64,000 nt of DNA, from assembly GCF_024227435.1 (NCBI RefSeq), contig NZ_CP100445.1, forward strand, positions 3,593,369-3,657,368, written 5' to 3'. Every line of letters starts with the position of its first letter. The first letter of the stretch is position 1. Positions 52,490-61,478 of the stretch are shown piece after piece. Source of the DNA: Natrinema caseinilyticum (GTDB lineage Archaea; Halobacteriota; Halobacteria; Halobacteriales; Natrialbaceae). The translations under genes and the position numbers were made by a program. The notes below the pieces were generated by a model. That model was given only the letters and a program-made list of their open reading frames with translations. It was not told the origin of the DNA and did not search any database.

Positions 52490-54052
52490 ATGACTGAGCG
52501 AAGTTCCTCACCCAGGTCGGATCGGAGACTGACGAACGCAGTCGATCGGATTTCGCTGGCGATCACGCGTCGATTTGCCGTGGATACGCGAGCCCTGGCC
52601 GCGTTTCGAATCGCGCTCGGGCTCTTGCTGCTCGCGGACCTCGTCGGCCGATCACGGAATCTCGGGGCGTTCTATACGGATTCGGGAGTCCTCCCGCGGA
52701 GAGCACTGTTTTCCGACTACTCGAGCGCCTATTCGCTTCACGCCGTCTCCGGCGAGGCGTGGGTGATCGGTCTCCTCTTCGTCGTCGCGGCCGCGTTCGC
52801 CGTGGCCATGATCGTCGGCTATCGAACGAGGGTCGCGACGGTTTGCTCGTGGCTCTTGCTCGTCTCGCTACACGTTCGCAATCCGATGGTACTCAACGGC
52901 GGGGACGTGCTGTTACGGATGCTGGTGTTTTGGGCGATGTTTCTCCCGCTCGACGAACGATGGGCGGTCGACGGCCGTCGATCGGATCGCGATCGGGAGA
53001 CCGTCTCGACCGTGGCGACGATGGCACTGTTGCTCCAGGTCGTCGTGATGTACGTCGCAAACGCCATCCACAAGACCGAGGGGGAGATGTGGCTGAACGG
53101 GGAGGCCGTCGTTTACGTGTTCAGCCTCGACTATCAGTTCACGATCCTCCTGGGTAACGTTCTGGCCGAGTACCACGATTTACTGCGGCTCGCGACGTTC
53201 TTCTGGGTCGCGCTGGTTATTTCAGCGCCGCTGTTACTCGTCCTCACCGGGCTGCCGCGAGCAGCGCTCGCATCGGCGTTCGTCGGCATGCACTTCGGAA
53301 TGCTGGCGACGATGCGAATCGGGCTCTTTCCCCTGATCGTCGTCGCCGCGTTCATCCCGTTCTATCCGAGCGGCGTCTGGGACGCGGGCGCCGCGTTCGC
53401 CTCCCGCATCGGTCTCGCAGCCCCGCTGCACCGCTGGGCGAGCAGACTCGAGGCCGCCGTCCCCGGTCGGGCCGTGACCGATCGCGTCGGCGCCTCCGCT
53501 TCCCCCTCGCGTCGACTCGTTTCGGACGGCCTCGATCGCGGACGAAGCCTGTTTTCGGCGACGGTACCGGCGGTGTTTCTCGTCCTCGTGGTCCTCTCGA
53601 ACGCCCAGGCGGTTGGCTATACGCAGGTTCCGGACCCGGGTCAGTCGGTACTCGATGCGACTGAAACGGACCAGAGTTGGCGCATGTTCGCCCCCGAACC
53701 GCTCCAGACGGACGGCTGGTACGTCGTTCCGGGGGAACTCGAAAACGGGTCCGAGGTCGACGCCATGTACGGATCCGAGGTGAGCTGGGAGCCGCCGCCG
53801 GACGGGAACGCCGTGTACCCCAACTCCCGGTGGCGAAAATACCTCTCGAACGTCTGGGGGGCGGATAACGAGAACCACCGGTCGTATCTGGCGAATTACC
53901 TCTGTGACCGGCGGAATCGCACCCATCGGACGGACCTCGAACGTATCCAGCTATACTACGTGGCCCAGCCGTCGGAACCGTACAACGAGACCGAGCCGAC
54001 CAACGAGATCATGCTGCAACAGTACAACTGCAGCGGCGATTTCCGCCAGTAA
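52490..54052 (+). CDS. HTTM-domain membrane protein
   Basis: 520 aa with many membrane spans. The HTTM (vitamin K-dependent gamma-carboxylase-like) pattern is ALAAFRIALGLLLLADLVGRSRNLGAFYTDSGVLPRRAL, then VATVCSWLLLVSLHVRNPMVLNGGDVLLRMLVFWAMFLPL and YVANAIHKTEGEMWLNGEAVVYVFSL. A soluble C-terminal tail (DQSWRMFAPEPLQTDGWYVVPGEL) matches other prokaryotic HTTM proteins. The reaction in prokaryotes is unknown. The ATG is at 52490. Confidence 0.87.
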   Translation: MTERSSSPRSDRRLTNAVDRISLAITRRFAVDTRALAAFRIALGLLLLADLVGRSRNLGAFYTDSGVLPRRALFSDYSSAYSLHAVSGEAWVIGLLFVVAAAFAVAMIVGYRTRVATVCSWLLLVSLHVRNPMVLNGGDVLLRMLVFWAMFLPLDERWAVDGRRSDRDRETVSTVATMALLLQVVVMYVANAIHKTEGEMWLNGEAVVYVFSLDYQFTILLGNVLAEYHDLLRLATFFWVALVISAPLLLVLTGLPRAALASAFVGMHFGMLATMRIGLFPLIVVAAFIPFYPSGVWDAGAAFASRIGLAAPLHRWASRLEAAVPGRAVTDRVGASASPSRRLVSDGLDRGRSLFSATVPAVFLVLVVLSNAQAVGYTQVPDPGQSVLDATETDQSWRMFAPEPLQTDGWYVVPGELENGSEVDAMYGSEVSWEPPPDGNAVYPNSRWRKYLSNVWGADNENHRSYLANYLCDRRNRTHRTDLERIQLYYVAQPSEPYNETEPTNEIMLQQYNCSGDFRQ

Positions 54053-54128
54053 ATGTCGACCCGCCGCGCCGTCCCGACACTGACGTCTCGGTGAACGGAT
54101 TTCCACACTGACGTCCCGGAACGCAGCG

Positions 54129-54746
54129 TTATTCCCTCGGGCCCTTCGCGATCCGGGCCTCGCTCGTCACGGCGTCGACGTGGACGTGGATGGGGCCGGT
54201 ATCGGTCTCGAGTGGGACGATCCAGGACGCGCTGGTTCGGTGCGGGTCCTCGAGGACGGCGACCTCGTCGTATCCCTCCTGTTCGGCGGTCGAGCGCGCG
54301 ATCCGTGCGGCTTCGTCGGTGTCCTCGACCCGAATCTCGTCGGTCAGTCGGACGGTCACGACCGGGACGTCGGCCATTCGAACGACTCGTTCGGTGACGC
54401 TGCCGACCAGCACCCGGTCGAGTCCGGTCCGGCCCTGCGTTCCCATGACGATCAGGTCGATTCCGTGTTCGTCCGCGAACGCGAGGATTTCTTCGTGCGG
54501 AACTCCCTGTTCGACCGCAGTCACGACGTCGACGCCCATTCGAGACGCTTCAGTTTCGACCCGTTCGACCGCCCGCTGGGCGGCCGGAATCGCGTCGTCG
54601 GTCTGGAGCGTCCCGAGCGGCCCCTCTGGAACGACGGACAGCGCGTGGATCGTCGCGTCGAAGCAATCCGCGATCGTCATCCCGTGGTTGATCGATCGGC
54701 GGGCTCCGTCGCTTCCGTCCGTCGGGATGAGGACGTCCTGATACAT
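54129..54746 (-). CDS. Universal stress protein
   Basis: 205 aa. The UspA domain (1-140) starts MYQDVLIPTDGSDGARRSINHGMTIADCFDA and has the ATP-binding loop VMGTQGRTGLDRVLVGSVTERVVRMADVPVVTV. About 60 extra residues follow (DEAARIARSTAEQEGYDEVAVLEDPHRTSASWIVPLETDTGPIHVHVDAVT). The UspA part likely binds ATP or AMP. ATG at 54746 is the family start. Divergent from the acyl-CoA ligase. Confidence 0.88.
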   Translation of the reverse strand: MYQDVLIPTDGSDGARRSINHGMTIADCFDATIHALSVVPEGPLGTLQTDDAIPAAQRAVERVETEASRMGVDVVTAVEQGVPHEEILAFADEHGIDLIVMGTQGRTGLDRVLVGSVTERVVRMADVPVVTVRLTDEIRVEDTDEAARIARSTAEQEGYDEVAVLEDPHRTSASWIVPLETDTGPIHVHVDAVTSEARIAKGPRE

Positions 54747-54928
54747 GACACACCCTGCTTGGGAGCGGGGTCGTAAATACCCTCGATTCGAACGTCGGCC
54801 GTCGACGGCCGTCCCACCGTTCTGATGACAACAAATCGGAAAAGAATTATCGCTGGAAAGTATTTTCGCCGTATTCACCGAACGATGTAAATCTTTTTTA
54901 CAGTACACGCAAACGTATCGCACGGAGT

Positions 54929-56497
54929 ATGACAAATCTTGTCACTAACGTCGCGGGTGCTGTCGAGGAGTACGGAGACAACACCGCGATCGGATTCAAG
55001 GGGTCCGAAATCAGTTACGAAGAGTTCTGGGGGCAAACGGGTGCGTTCGCGGCAGCACTCGAAGAACGCGGACTCGGTGCGGGCGACCGGGTTGCACTCT
55101 ATCTACCGAATCTTCCCCAGTTCGTGATCGCGTTCCACGGGACGCTTCGCGCCGGCGGGGTCGTGGTTCCGATGAACCCGCAGTACAAATCCCGAGAGAT
55201 CGGCCACTTGCTCGGCGACAGCGAGGCCAAGGTCGTCGTAGCGCTTTCCGACCTCGTCCCCTTCGTCGATCAGGTGCGAGACGACACGCACGTCGAACAC
55301 GTCGTCAGCGTCGGTGGCGAAGCCGAGGGCGCGACCGAGTTCGAGGATTTCCTGGAGCCGGCCAACCCCGAAATCACGGCCCGCGACGACGACGACGTGG
55401 CGGTCCAGCCGTACACGTCGGGGACGACCGGCCAGCCGAAGGGCGTCCAGTTGACCCACGCGAATCTCGGATCGAACGCGAATTCCGCTTCCAAACTCAT
55501 TCCGGACGGGATTCGATCGGACGACAAAACACTGGGCGTGTTGCCGCTGTTTCACATCTACGGGATGACCGTCGTGATGAACGCGTCGCTGTTCCACGGA
55601 GGCGCGTACTACCCGTTGCCGTCGTGGGACGCACAGGAGGCCGTCTCGCTCGTCGAGGACGAGCAGTTGACGATCATGCACGGCGTGCCGGCGATGTACA
55701 ACGACGTCATCAACCAGCCGAACGCCGAGGAATTCGACATGTCCTCGCTGCGCCTGTGCGGCGTCGGCGGTTCCGGCATTCCGGTCGAGGTCCTGCGCCG
55801 CTTCGAGGAACTCTACGAGCCGAAGATTTACGAGGGATACGGCCTGACCGAGACCAGTCCGATCACCCACTTCAACAGCCCGATCGAAGGGCGTCGCGTC
55901 GGAAGCGTGGGCAAGACCGTCCCCGACGTCGACTCGAAGGTCGTCGACGAGGACTTCAACGAAATCCCGCCGGTCGAGAAGGGGCCGATCGACGAGGAGA
56001 ACGCCGACCTTCGCGAAATCACCGGCGAGATCGTCGTCGCCGGGCCGAACGTGATGAAAGGCTACTACGGTCTGCCGGAGGCCAACGAGGAAGTCTTCAC
56101 CGAGGACGGCGGCAGACGCTGGTTCCACACCGGCGACATCGGCTATCAGGACGAAGACGGCTTCTTCTACGTCGTCGACCGCGAGAAACACATGATCGTC
56201 ACCGGTGGCTACAACGTCTACCCGCGCGAGGTCGAGGAACTCCTCTTCGAACATCCCGCCGTCGCGGACGCCGCCGTCGCGGGGATTCCCGACGAACGCC
56301 GCGGCGAGACCGTGAAAGCGTTCGTCGTTCGCACGCCCGATGCGGACGTCACAGAGGACGAAATCAAGGAGTACTGCCTGACCAACCTCGCGGAGTACAA
56401 ACACCCGCGCGAGGTCGAGTTCGTCGAGGAACTTCCGCGAACCACGACCGGAAAGGTCCAGAAATTCAAGCTCCGCGAGCAGGAGGGAGACGACTGA
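54929..56497 (+). CDS. Acyl-CoA ligase (AMP-forming)
   Basis: 522 aa. ANL-superfamily motifs: P-loop YTSGTTGQPKGVQLTH, IYEGYGLTETSPITH, RWFHTGDIGYQDEDGFFYVVDREKHMIVTGGYNVYPREVEE, and the catalytic Lys in PRTTTGKVQKFKLR. It activates a fatty or aromatic acid as acyl-AMP and then acyl-CoA. It shares its stop with the start of the enoyl-CoA hydratase gene (TGATG), so the two form an operon for acid breakdown. Chain length cannot be told. Confidence 0.92.
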   Translation: MTNLVTNVAGAVEEYGDNTAIGFKGSEISYEEFWGQTGAFAAALEERGLGAGDRVALYLPNLPQFVIAFHGTLRAGGVVVPMNPQYKSREIGHLLGDSEAKVVVALSDLVPFVDQVRDDTHVEHVVSVGGEAEGATEFEDFLEPANPEITARDDDDVAVQPYTSGTTGQPKGVQLTHANLGSNANSASKLIPDGIRSDDKTLGVLPLFHIYGMTVVMNASLFHGGAYYPLPSWDAQEAVSLVEDEQLTIMHGVPAMYNDVINQPNAEEFDMSSLRLCGVGGSGIPVEVLRRFEELYEPKIYEGYGLTETSPITHFNSPIEGRRVGSVGKTVPDVDSKVVDEDFNEIPPVEKGPIDEENADLREITGEIVVAGPNVMKGYYGLPEANEEVFTEDGGRRWFHTGDIGYQDEDGFFYVVDREKHMIVTGGYNVYPREVEELLFEHPAVADAAVAGIPDERRGETVKAFVVRTPDADVTEDEIKEYCLTNLAEYKHPREVEFVEELPRTTTGKVQKFKLREQEGDD

Positions 56498-57297
56498 TGG
56501 CCCTCGGCGACGCAGTCCTCCTCGAGATAGAGGACGACGGCCTGGCGACCATCACGCTCAACCGGCCGGACCGACGCAATCCCCTCTCCGAAGAGATCAG
56601 CACCGGTCTCTCCGAAGCGCTCGACGAAATCGAGGGCAGCGACGCCCGCTGTGTCCTCCTCGAGGGCTCCGGCGGGTCGTTCTCGGCCGGCGGTGACATC
56701 GAACGAATGATCGAGGGGATCGAGAACGACGTCCCCGCCGACGATCGAGTTCGCAGACTCCAGCGCTCGACGAACGAACTCTTCGGCCGGCTGATCGAAT
56801 TCCCGATCCCGACGATCGCGCTGGTGGACGGGCCGGCGGTCGGCGCCGGTGCGAACCTCGCGCTGGCCTGTGACATGCAACTCGCGACCGAAGACGCCGT
56901 CTTCGGGTTCGTCTTCCGGCAGGTCGGCCTGAGCGTCGACGCGGGCACCTCCTATCTGCTCCCGCGAGTCGTCGGCGAGAACGTCGCGAAGGAACTCGTC
57001 CTCACGGGCGACATCGTCGGTGCCGACCGCGCAAAGGAAATCGGCCTCGTCAACCACGTCTACGACAGCGACGAGGTCGACGAGCAGGTCGAGGCGTTCG
57101 TCGAGAAGATCGTCTCCGGGCCACCGATCGCGCTGCGCCACGCGAACAGGCTCGTCGGCGAGGGTCTCGAGAAGTCGCTCGATCAGGCGTTGACCGACGA
57201 GGCGATCGCGCAGGGTATCGTCTTCGACACCGCGGATCACGAGGAGGGAGTGAGCGCCTTCTTCGACGATCGCGATCCCGAATACGAAGGACGATAA
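56497..57297 (+). CDS. Enoyl-CoA hydratase/isomerase family protein
   Basis: 266 aa. Crotonase-fold marks: ATITLNRPDRRNPLSEEISTGL, the oxyanion-hole stretch GSGGSFSAGGDIERMI, and IPTIALVDGPAVGAGANLALACDMQLATEDAVFGFVFRQVGLSVDAGTSYLLPRVVG. One of the two catalytic glutamates of hydratases seems replaced (Asp/Ala region), so isomerase or other crotonase chemistry is possible. Coupled to the ligase by a TGATG overlap. Confidence 0.88.
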   Translation: MALGDAVLLEIEDDGLATITLNRPDRRNPLSEEISTGLSEALDEIEGSDARCVLLEGSGGSFSAGGDIERMIEGIENDVPADDRVRRLQRSTNELFGRLIEFPIPTIALVDGPAVGAGANLALACDMQLATEDAVFGFVFRQVGLSVDAGTSYLLPRVVGENVAKELVLTGDIVGADRAKEIGLVNHVYDSDEVDEQVEAFVEKIVSGPPIALRHANRLVGEGLEKSLDQALTDEAIAQGIVFDTADHEEGVSAFFDDRDPEYEGR

Positions 57298-57300
57298 GTT

Positions 57301-57681
57301 TCACCCCTCACTTTTCGCCCGTCGTAGTAGTCGGCTGGAGACTCGCCGTCCCGCCTTTCCCGACCGACCCACCATCTGCCGCACGTCGTCCAGAAACGAC
57401 GGCTCCTGTCGATATCCAGCGTGATGCGGGAGGGCCTGATCGAGCGCGTCGATCACCGTCTCGAGGCCGTCGCGGAATCGACTCGCGGGGTCGGTCACAG
57501 ATCCCGGTAGGTGTCTGGCGACGACCGATCCGACGACGAACTGTCCACTCCCGCTGGGGACGTCACCGGTCGCTATCACCCCGTCGAACGCGCCGCCAGG
57601 GACGAACGAAATCGGCGGCGTGGGCGTGGTTGCGCTCCACAGCCGCAGGACGACCGCGAGACGATTTCGCGGGCCCCGCAC
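57301..57681 (-). CDS. Uncertain small protein or relic
   Basis: 126 aa frame convergent with the hydratase. Readable parts are FVPGGAFDGVIATGDVPSGS, GQFVVGSVVARHLPGSVTDP and SRFRDGLETVIDALDQALP. The N-terminal 25 residues look non-coding, and no family is recognised. It may be the tail of a vanished gene. Confidence 0.3.
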   Translation of the reverse strand: MRGPRNRLAVVLRLWSATTPTPPISFVPGGAFDGVIATGDVPSGSGQFVVGSVVARHLPGSVTDPASRFRDGLETVIDALDQALPHHAGYRQEPSFLDDVRQMVGRSGKAGRRVSSRLLRRAKSEG

Positions 57682-57720
57682 GCACAGCCACGCGAACCGA
57701 CAAATTACGTGATTTACGGT

Positions 57721-58179
57721 CTATAAATCGGAATTTTGTCTGTTGCGCTCGACCGGAACGAGCGTCGAAATCCGCGCGTTCTCCTTGATACTGAGTCCGT
57801 CACCGGCGACGGAAAGGGGCATCAGCGGCAAGTGATCTCGAACCCGTACCGACGGATGCGAGCCGCCGCGGGCGAGCAGTTCGTTTCGCGCCTGGAGCTG
57901 TGCCGGCTCGGCCAGGTCCGTCAGGAATTCGTTGTGCTGGACGACGTACTGGCCGCCCTCCAAGTACCACCAGCCGAATTCGTCGTCGGGGCCCTCGAGT
58001 TCCGTCGGGACGGGCTCCAAGTCGGCGTCCTCGAGTTCGTCGCCGCCGAAGTCGAGGCGGCCCGGGGCGGCCACCTCGTAGATGGCGCTGACCGTCAGGT
58101 CGATCCCGTTTTCGTGAACCTGTACCGGTTCGTACACCAGATTGTCGACGCTTTCGGCGAGGGGGTGTTCGGAAGACAT
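57721..58179 (-). CDS. dCTP deaminase/dUTPase-like protein
   Basis: 152 aa: GIDLTVSAIYEVAAPGRLDFGGDEL, EFGWWYLEGGQYVVQHNEFLTDLAEPAQLQARNELLARGGSHPSVRV and PLMPLSVAGDGLSIKENARISTLVPV follow the beta barrel of the dCTP deaminase/dUTPase superfamily, in a form often annotated as dCTP deaminase in haloarchaea. Key catalytic residues of true Dcd enzymes are not obvious, so substrate is uncertain. ATG at 58179 (MSSEHPLAES); another lies 10 codons upstream. Confidence 0.72.
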   Translation of the reverse strand: MSSEHPLAESVDNLVYEPVQVHENGIDLTVSAIYEVAAPGRLDFGGDELEDADLEPVPTELEGPDDEFGWWYLEGGQYVVQHNEFLTDLAEPAQLQARNELLARGGSHPSVRVRDHLPLMPLSVAGDGLSIKENARISTLVPVERNRQNSDL

Positions 58180-58342
58180 ATCGGGTGAACTGATGGTTTC
58201 GAACGTCAAAAGGGTGGTGTCGGCGACGTACCAGCGGCGGCTTCGGCGCTCGAAGTACGGGGGACGGTGACGCGTTCACGCGTGGCGCGATACACCCGTC
58301 GGTACCGCGACCGAGGTTCGATCGACGAGCGTCCCCCAACCC

Positions 58343-58347
58343 TATAT
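58343..58347 (+). promoter_or_regulatory. TATA box of the O-methyltransferase gene
   Basis: TATAT in CCTATATGC, 23-27 bases before the ATG at 58370; predicts a leaderless message and supports that start over the ATG at 58346. Confidence 0.6.
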
Positions 58348-58369
58348 GCTGGCCGGCGTACCGTCGCCT

Positions 58370-59038
58370 ATGACCGACGTCCTCAGGGACGATGTCGCGC
58401 GCTTCGTTCGCGCGGTCGGCCCGGACCCGGACGAGACGCTGATCGAGATGGACGAGTACGCGGCCGCCGAGGGGTTCCCGCACGTCGGCCCCGACGTCGG
58501 CGCGTTCCTCCGGTTCGTCGCCCGCCTGAACGGTGCCGAGCGAATTTTCGAGTTCGGCTCGGGCTATGGCTACTCCGCGTACTGGTTCGCCGACGCACTG
58601 CCGGACGACGGCGAAATCGTCCTCACCGAGGTCGACGACGCCGAACTCGAGCTGGCTCGCGAGTACATGGCCGCGGGCGGCTACGACGGGCTCGCGAGAT
58701 TCGAACTCGGCGACGCGATGGAAACGATCGAGGACGTCGATGGGCCGTTCGACGTCGTTCTGATCGACCACCAAAAGAGCAGGTACGCCGACGCGTTCGA
58801 CGCCGTCCGGCCGAAAGTACCGGTCGGGGGCGCCGTCATCGCCGACAACGCCGTTACGGCCAGCGTCGTCGACTTCGAGACGTTACTCGAGTGGTCCGAG
58901 GGCGGTTCGCCGACCGGGGTCGACGAGCACACGCGGGGCGTCATCGAGTATCTCTCGACGGTTCGCGCAGATCCGGCGTTCGAGACGATGGTCGTGCCCC
59001 TCGGTGAAGGAATCGCCGTGAGTTACCGCGTCGAGTAA
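58370..59038 (+). CDS. O-methyltransferase (family 3-like)
   Basis: 222 aa. The SAM site is RIFEFGSGYGYSAYWFADAL with the acidic residue in IVLTEVDDAELE. Then FELGDAMETIEDVDGPFDVVLIDHQKSRYADAFDAVRPKVPVGGAVIADNAV matches the catechol/caffeoyl-CoA O-methyltransferase pattern of metal-binding Asp and Asn. The acceptor is unknown. It overlaps the convergent membrane gene by 16 bases. Confidence 0.88.
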   Translation: MTDVLRDDVARFVRAVGPDPDETLIEMDEYAAAEGFPHVGPDVGAFLRFVARLNGAERIFEFGSGYGYSAYWFADALPDDGEIVLTEVDDAELELAREYMAAGGYDGLARFELGDAMETIEDVDGPFDVVLIDHQKSRYADAFDAVRPKVPVGGAVIADNAVTASVVDFETLLEWSEGGSPTGVDEHTRGVIEYLSTVRADPAFETMVVPLGEGIAVSYRVE

Positions 59039-59502
59039 TCCGGCGTCTCGCCGTCGAGCACCTGATCGTCGGCCGGGGCCGGGGAACCGTATTCCCGAAA
59101 CCCGAGGAAGATAGTCGACCCGGTCGCAGACAGGAGCGTCGACCACGTGACTGCGGTGAGCGCGACGACCGTTATTCGGGTCGGGCCCGGCGCGACCGAA
59201 CCGATCGTCTCGGGGCCGACCGCGTGGCTGCCGGCGATAGTGAGGAATCCGAGCCACAGTCCAAGTGCCGTTTGTGCCAACGTTCGACGGTCGACGGACG
59301 CGGCGTAGCGGGCGACACAGTAAACTCCGCCAACGGCGAGGACAGTCGCTCCAAGCGTTAGTTCGAGCGCGTCGTCGGCGACGGTGGCGACACCGGCAAC
59401 GGCGAAACAGGCGAGCGAGGCGGCGAGCAAGTACCCGTCCGAACCGTGTATTGTCGGAATCACGTCGTGCACCGCTTTGCCGGGTTGAGTAGGTGCCGGC
59501 AT
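59023..59502 (-). CDS. Membrane protein, unknown
   Basis: 159 aa with four hydrophobic spans (YLLAASLACFAVAGVATVA, LTLGATVLAVGGVYCVARYA, TALGLWLGFLTIAGSHAVG, ITVVALTAVTWSTLLSATGSTIFLGF). The TATATA at 59504-59509 almost touches the ATG at 59502, so the real start may be the GTG at 59472. No family recognised. Confidence 0.68.
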   Translation of the reverse strand: MPAPTQPGKAVHDVIPTIHGSDGYLLAASLACFAVAGVATVADDALELTLGATVLAVGGVYCVARYAASVDRRTLAQTALGLWLGFLTIAGSHAVGPETIGSVAPGPTRITVVALTAVTWSTLLSATGSTIFLGFREYGSPAPADDQVLDGETPDYSTR

Positions 59503-59557
59503 ATATACCTGTTGCCTGGTCCCGCAGATCGAACCGGTTCCGGCGTCCCTTCGTGGG

Positions 59558-60001
59558 TCACTCCTCGAGCAGGATGCGCTCCTCGGGGGTGGGCCGTCCG
59601 GGGTGGATGCCGTACCAGGCGAAACCGTACAGTACCGTCATCGACACCGCACAGAGAACCACCGCGCCGGCTGTTGCCTCGAGCGAGAGGCTGACGACCG
59701 GGCCGGCAAAGGCGTCGCCGACGGCGGCCGCGGATTCGCTGTCGGGAGCCGTCCCCAGCGCGTAGGGAACGAACGTTACGAACGCGAGGAGCCACCACCG
59801 CTTCGCGCTGTCCAACAGTCGTGCAGTGGTGTGTTCCCGTGCGGTGCTCGTGACGAGTGCGACTCCGAGCGTAATCAACAGAAGCGCAGGTATCGTCCGA
59901 ATCGAGGAGTCAAATCCGGTATTAACCGCGACGCCGGCGGCGACGATTGCGACGCCGCCAGCGCGTTTGAGAACCGATGGGCCGAACCTTGTTCGTGGCA
60001 T
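59558..60001 (-). CDS. Membrane protein, unknown
   Basis: 147 aa with about four hydrophobic spans (GGVAIVAAGVAVNTG, TIPALLLITLGVALVTST, WWLLAFVTFVPYALG, ATAGAVVLCAVSMTVLYGFAWYGI) and an acidic end EERILLEE. It precedes the previous membrane gene on the same strand with a 55-base gap, so the two may be co-transcribed. Confidence 0.7.
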   Translation of the reverse strand: MPRTRFGPSVLKRAGGVAIVAAGVAVNTGFDSSIRTIPALLLITLGVALVTSTAREHTTARLLDSAKRWWLLAFVTFVPYALGTAPDSESAAAVGDAFAGPVVSLSLEATAGAVVLCAVSMTVLYGFAWYGIHPGRPTPEERILLEE

Positions 60002-60141
60002 TTCGCTCTCCGGTAGTCACGGATTGTACAAAACTCTCGCGGACCGTCGGCGAGGGTGGGTCGCGGGGGGCTATCGGACGCGAACCGCGACGAACAACAA
60101 AGGATGTATTACCGGCGACAGCAAGTCCCCGGTGAGAACGA

Positions 60142-60663
60142 ATGGGCGAACGCTACGACGCCGAATCCGAGACGTCGACTCGAGGGGGCGCTGCCGTCGC
60201 GACCGATCGAGTACGGCACCTCGTTTCGCGACTATCCGACGGTGACGTCGTCCAGTTCGCGCGGGGGCTCTGGAGACGATACGTCCGTGAGGACCCAGCC
60301 GACTGCCGCGTATCGATCACGTTTCCGACGGGACCCGACCGGCCGACGGTCGGCCGCATCCACGACTGGATCGCGGACCTCGAGGTCGCCTTCGAAGGCC
60401 GAGTCGACGTCTACGCCCGGCGGCGAAGCATCGCGGTCGTGACGGACACCGTTCCGGCCGATCGGGTCGACGTCGACGCGGTCGAGTCGATCATCGAGCG
60501 AATCGAGGCAGGATACGCGGAAACGCATTCGCTGGCACATCTCGAAAAAGTGCGACCGCGAAACGGACGCCTCGTCAGAACCGACGTCGTCGTTCCGGTC
60601 AAACCGCTTTTTCCGCGCGATCGGGCCACCGAACCGAAACGCGTTCGATCGGCGGCCGACTGA
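60142..60663 (+). CDS. Conserved-looking haloarchaeal protein, unknown
   Basis: 173 aa, soluble. VRHLVSRLSDGDVVQFARGLWRRYV, VGRIHDWIADLEVAFEGRVDVYARRRSIAVVTDTVPADRVDVDAVESIIERIEAGYAETHSLAHLEKV. Balanced helix and strand content; basic C-terminus. Good codon bias. Convergent with the channel-like gene. No family recognised. Confidence 0.68.
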   Translation: MGERYDAESETSTRGGAAVATDRVRHLVSRLSDGDVVQFARGLWRRYVREDPADCRVSITFPTGPDRPTVGRIHDWIADLEVAFEGRVDVYARRRSIAVVTDTVPADRVDVDAVESIIERIEAGYAETHSLAHLEKVRPRNGRLVRTDVVVPVKPLFPRDRATEPKRVRSAAD

Positions 60664-60680
60664 GCGATATCGGCTCCGGA

Positions 60681-61478
60681 TCAGTCGTCGTCACCGGGTC
60701 CGGGCCCGGGCTCGGAGCCCGGTTCGCGGTCCTGGCGCTGGCGCTGATTGCCGCTCGAGCGCCCGCCGGTGGACTGCTCGCTCGGCGTGATCTCGTTCGT
60801 TCGGCCCATCCAGCCCCCGATGTTTTCGGCGACGTAGTCTTTGCCACCCCAACCGAAGGCGACGCCGACGCCGATCGCGACGGCCGCGCCGAGGCCCCAC
60901 GCGAGCGCTCGCGCGAACACGTAGAGGATGCCGACGTCGATCCCCATCGTATCGAGGCCGATAACGATCGCCGTGAAGTACAGGAACACCCGGGCACCGG
61001 TGGCGAACCAGGTGGTGTAAGCGGTCTGGGTCGCCGCGCGGGTCCGCTCGATCGCATCGCCGATGAAGTCAGCGACGACGAACCCGAGGACGATGACCAG
61101 CAACCCGGCGACGAACGCCGGGAGGTACGACACCGCCGTCGAAACCCACTCCGATAGCGTGGCGATGGCGAGCGCGTTCGCGGCGGCCAGCACCGCTAGG
61201 CCGTACACGAACCACTTCGCGAGTTTTCCGAACGCTCCCGAAACGGCCTGTTCCGTCCCCCCGAGGATGCGACCGAGCGGCGTCTCGAGCACCATTCGAT
61301 CGAGTTCGATACCGTCGGCGATTCGCCGGACGACGCGTCCTGCCAGCCGACCGACGATCCAACCGATGGCGAGGATTATCACCGCACCGAGCAGTCGAGG
61401 GAGGAACGTGACGAACTCGGCGACGGGGTCTTGCAGCCATTCGGGTACCTGTGCCTGTGCGGGATAGTACGGTAACAT
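60681..61478 (-). CDS. Mechanosensitive-channel-like TM-helix protein
   Basis: 265 aa. Repeated TM-helix units (LLGAVIILAIGWIVGRLAGRVVRRI; YLPAFVAGLLVIVLGFVVADFIGDAIERT; GLGAAVAIGVGVAFGWGGKDYVAENIG) are those of the conserved-TM-helix channel family. The glycine-rich pore-like last helix recalls MscS, but the MscS beta domain is absent. The tail is low-complexity (GSEPGPGPGDDD). The frame is open to 61529 by a TTG; the ATG at 61478 (MLPYYPAQAQVPEW) is preferred. Confidence 0.83.
   Translation of the reverse strand: MLPYYPAQAQVPEWLQDPVAEFVTFLPRLLGAVIILAIGWIVGRLAGRVVRRIADGIELDRMVLETPLGRILGGTEQAVSGAFGKLAKWFVYGLAVLAAANALAIATLSEWVSTAVSYLPAFVAGLLVIVLGFVVADFIGDAIERTRAATQTAYTTWFATGARVFLYFTAIVIGLDTMGIDVGILYVFARALAWGLGAAVAIGVGVAFGWGGKDYVAENIGGWMGRTNEITPSEQSTGGRSSGNQRQRQDREPGSEPGPGPGDDD

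Noticed and set aside
57050-57304. Arginine-rich minus-strand frame
   Set aside because: Shadow of the enoyl-CoA hydratase gene.
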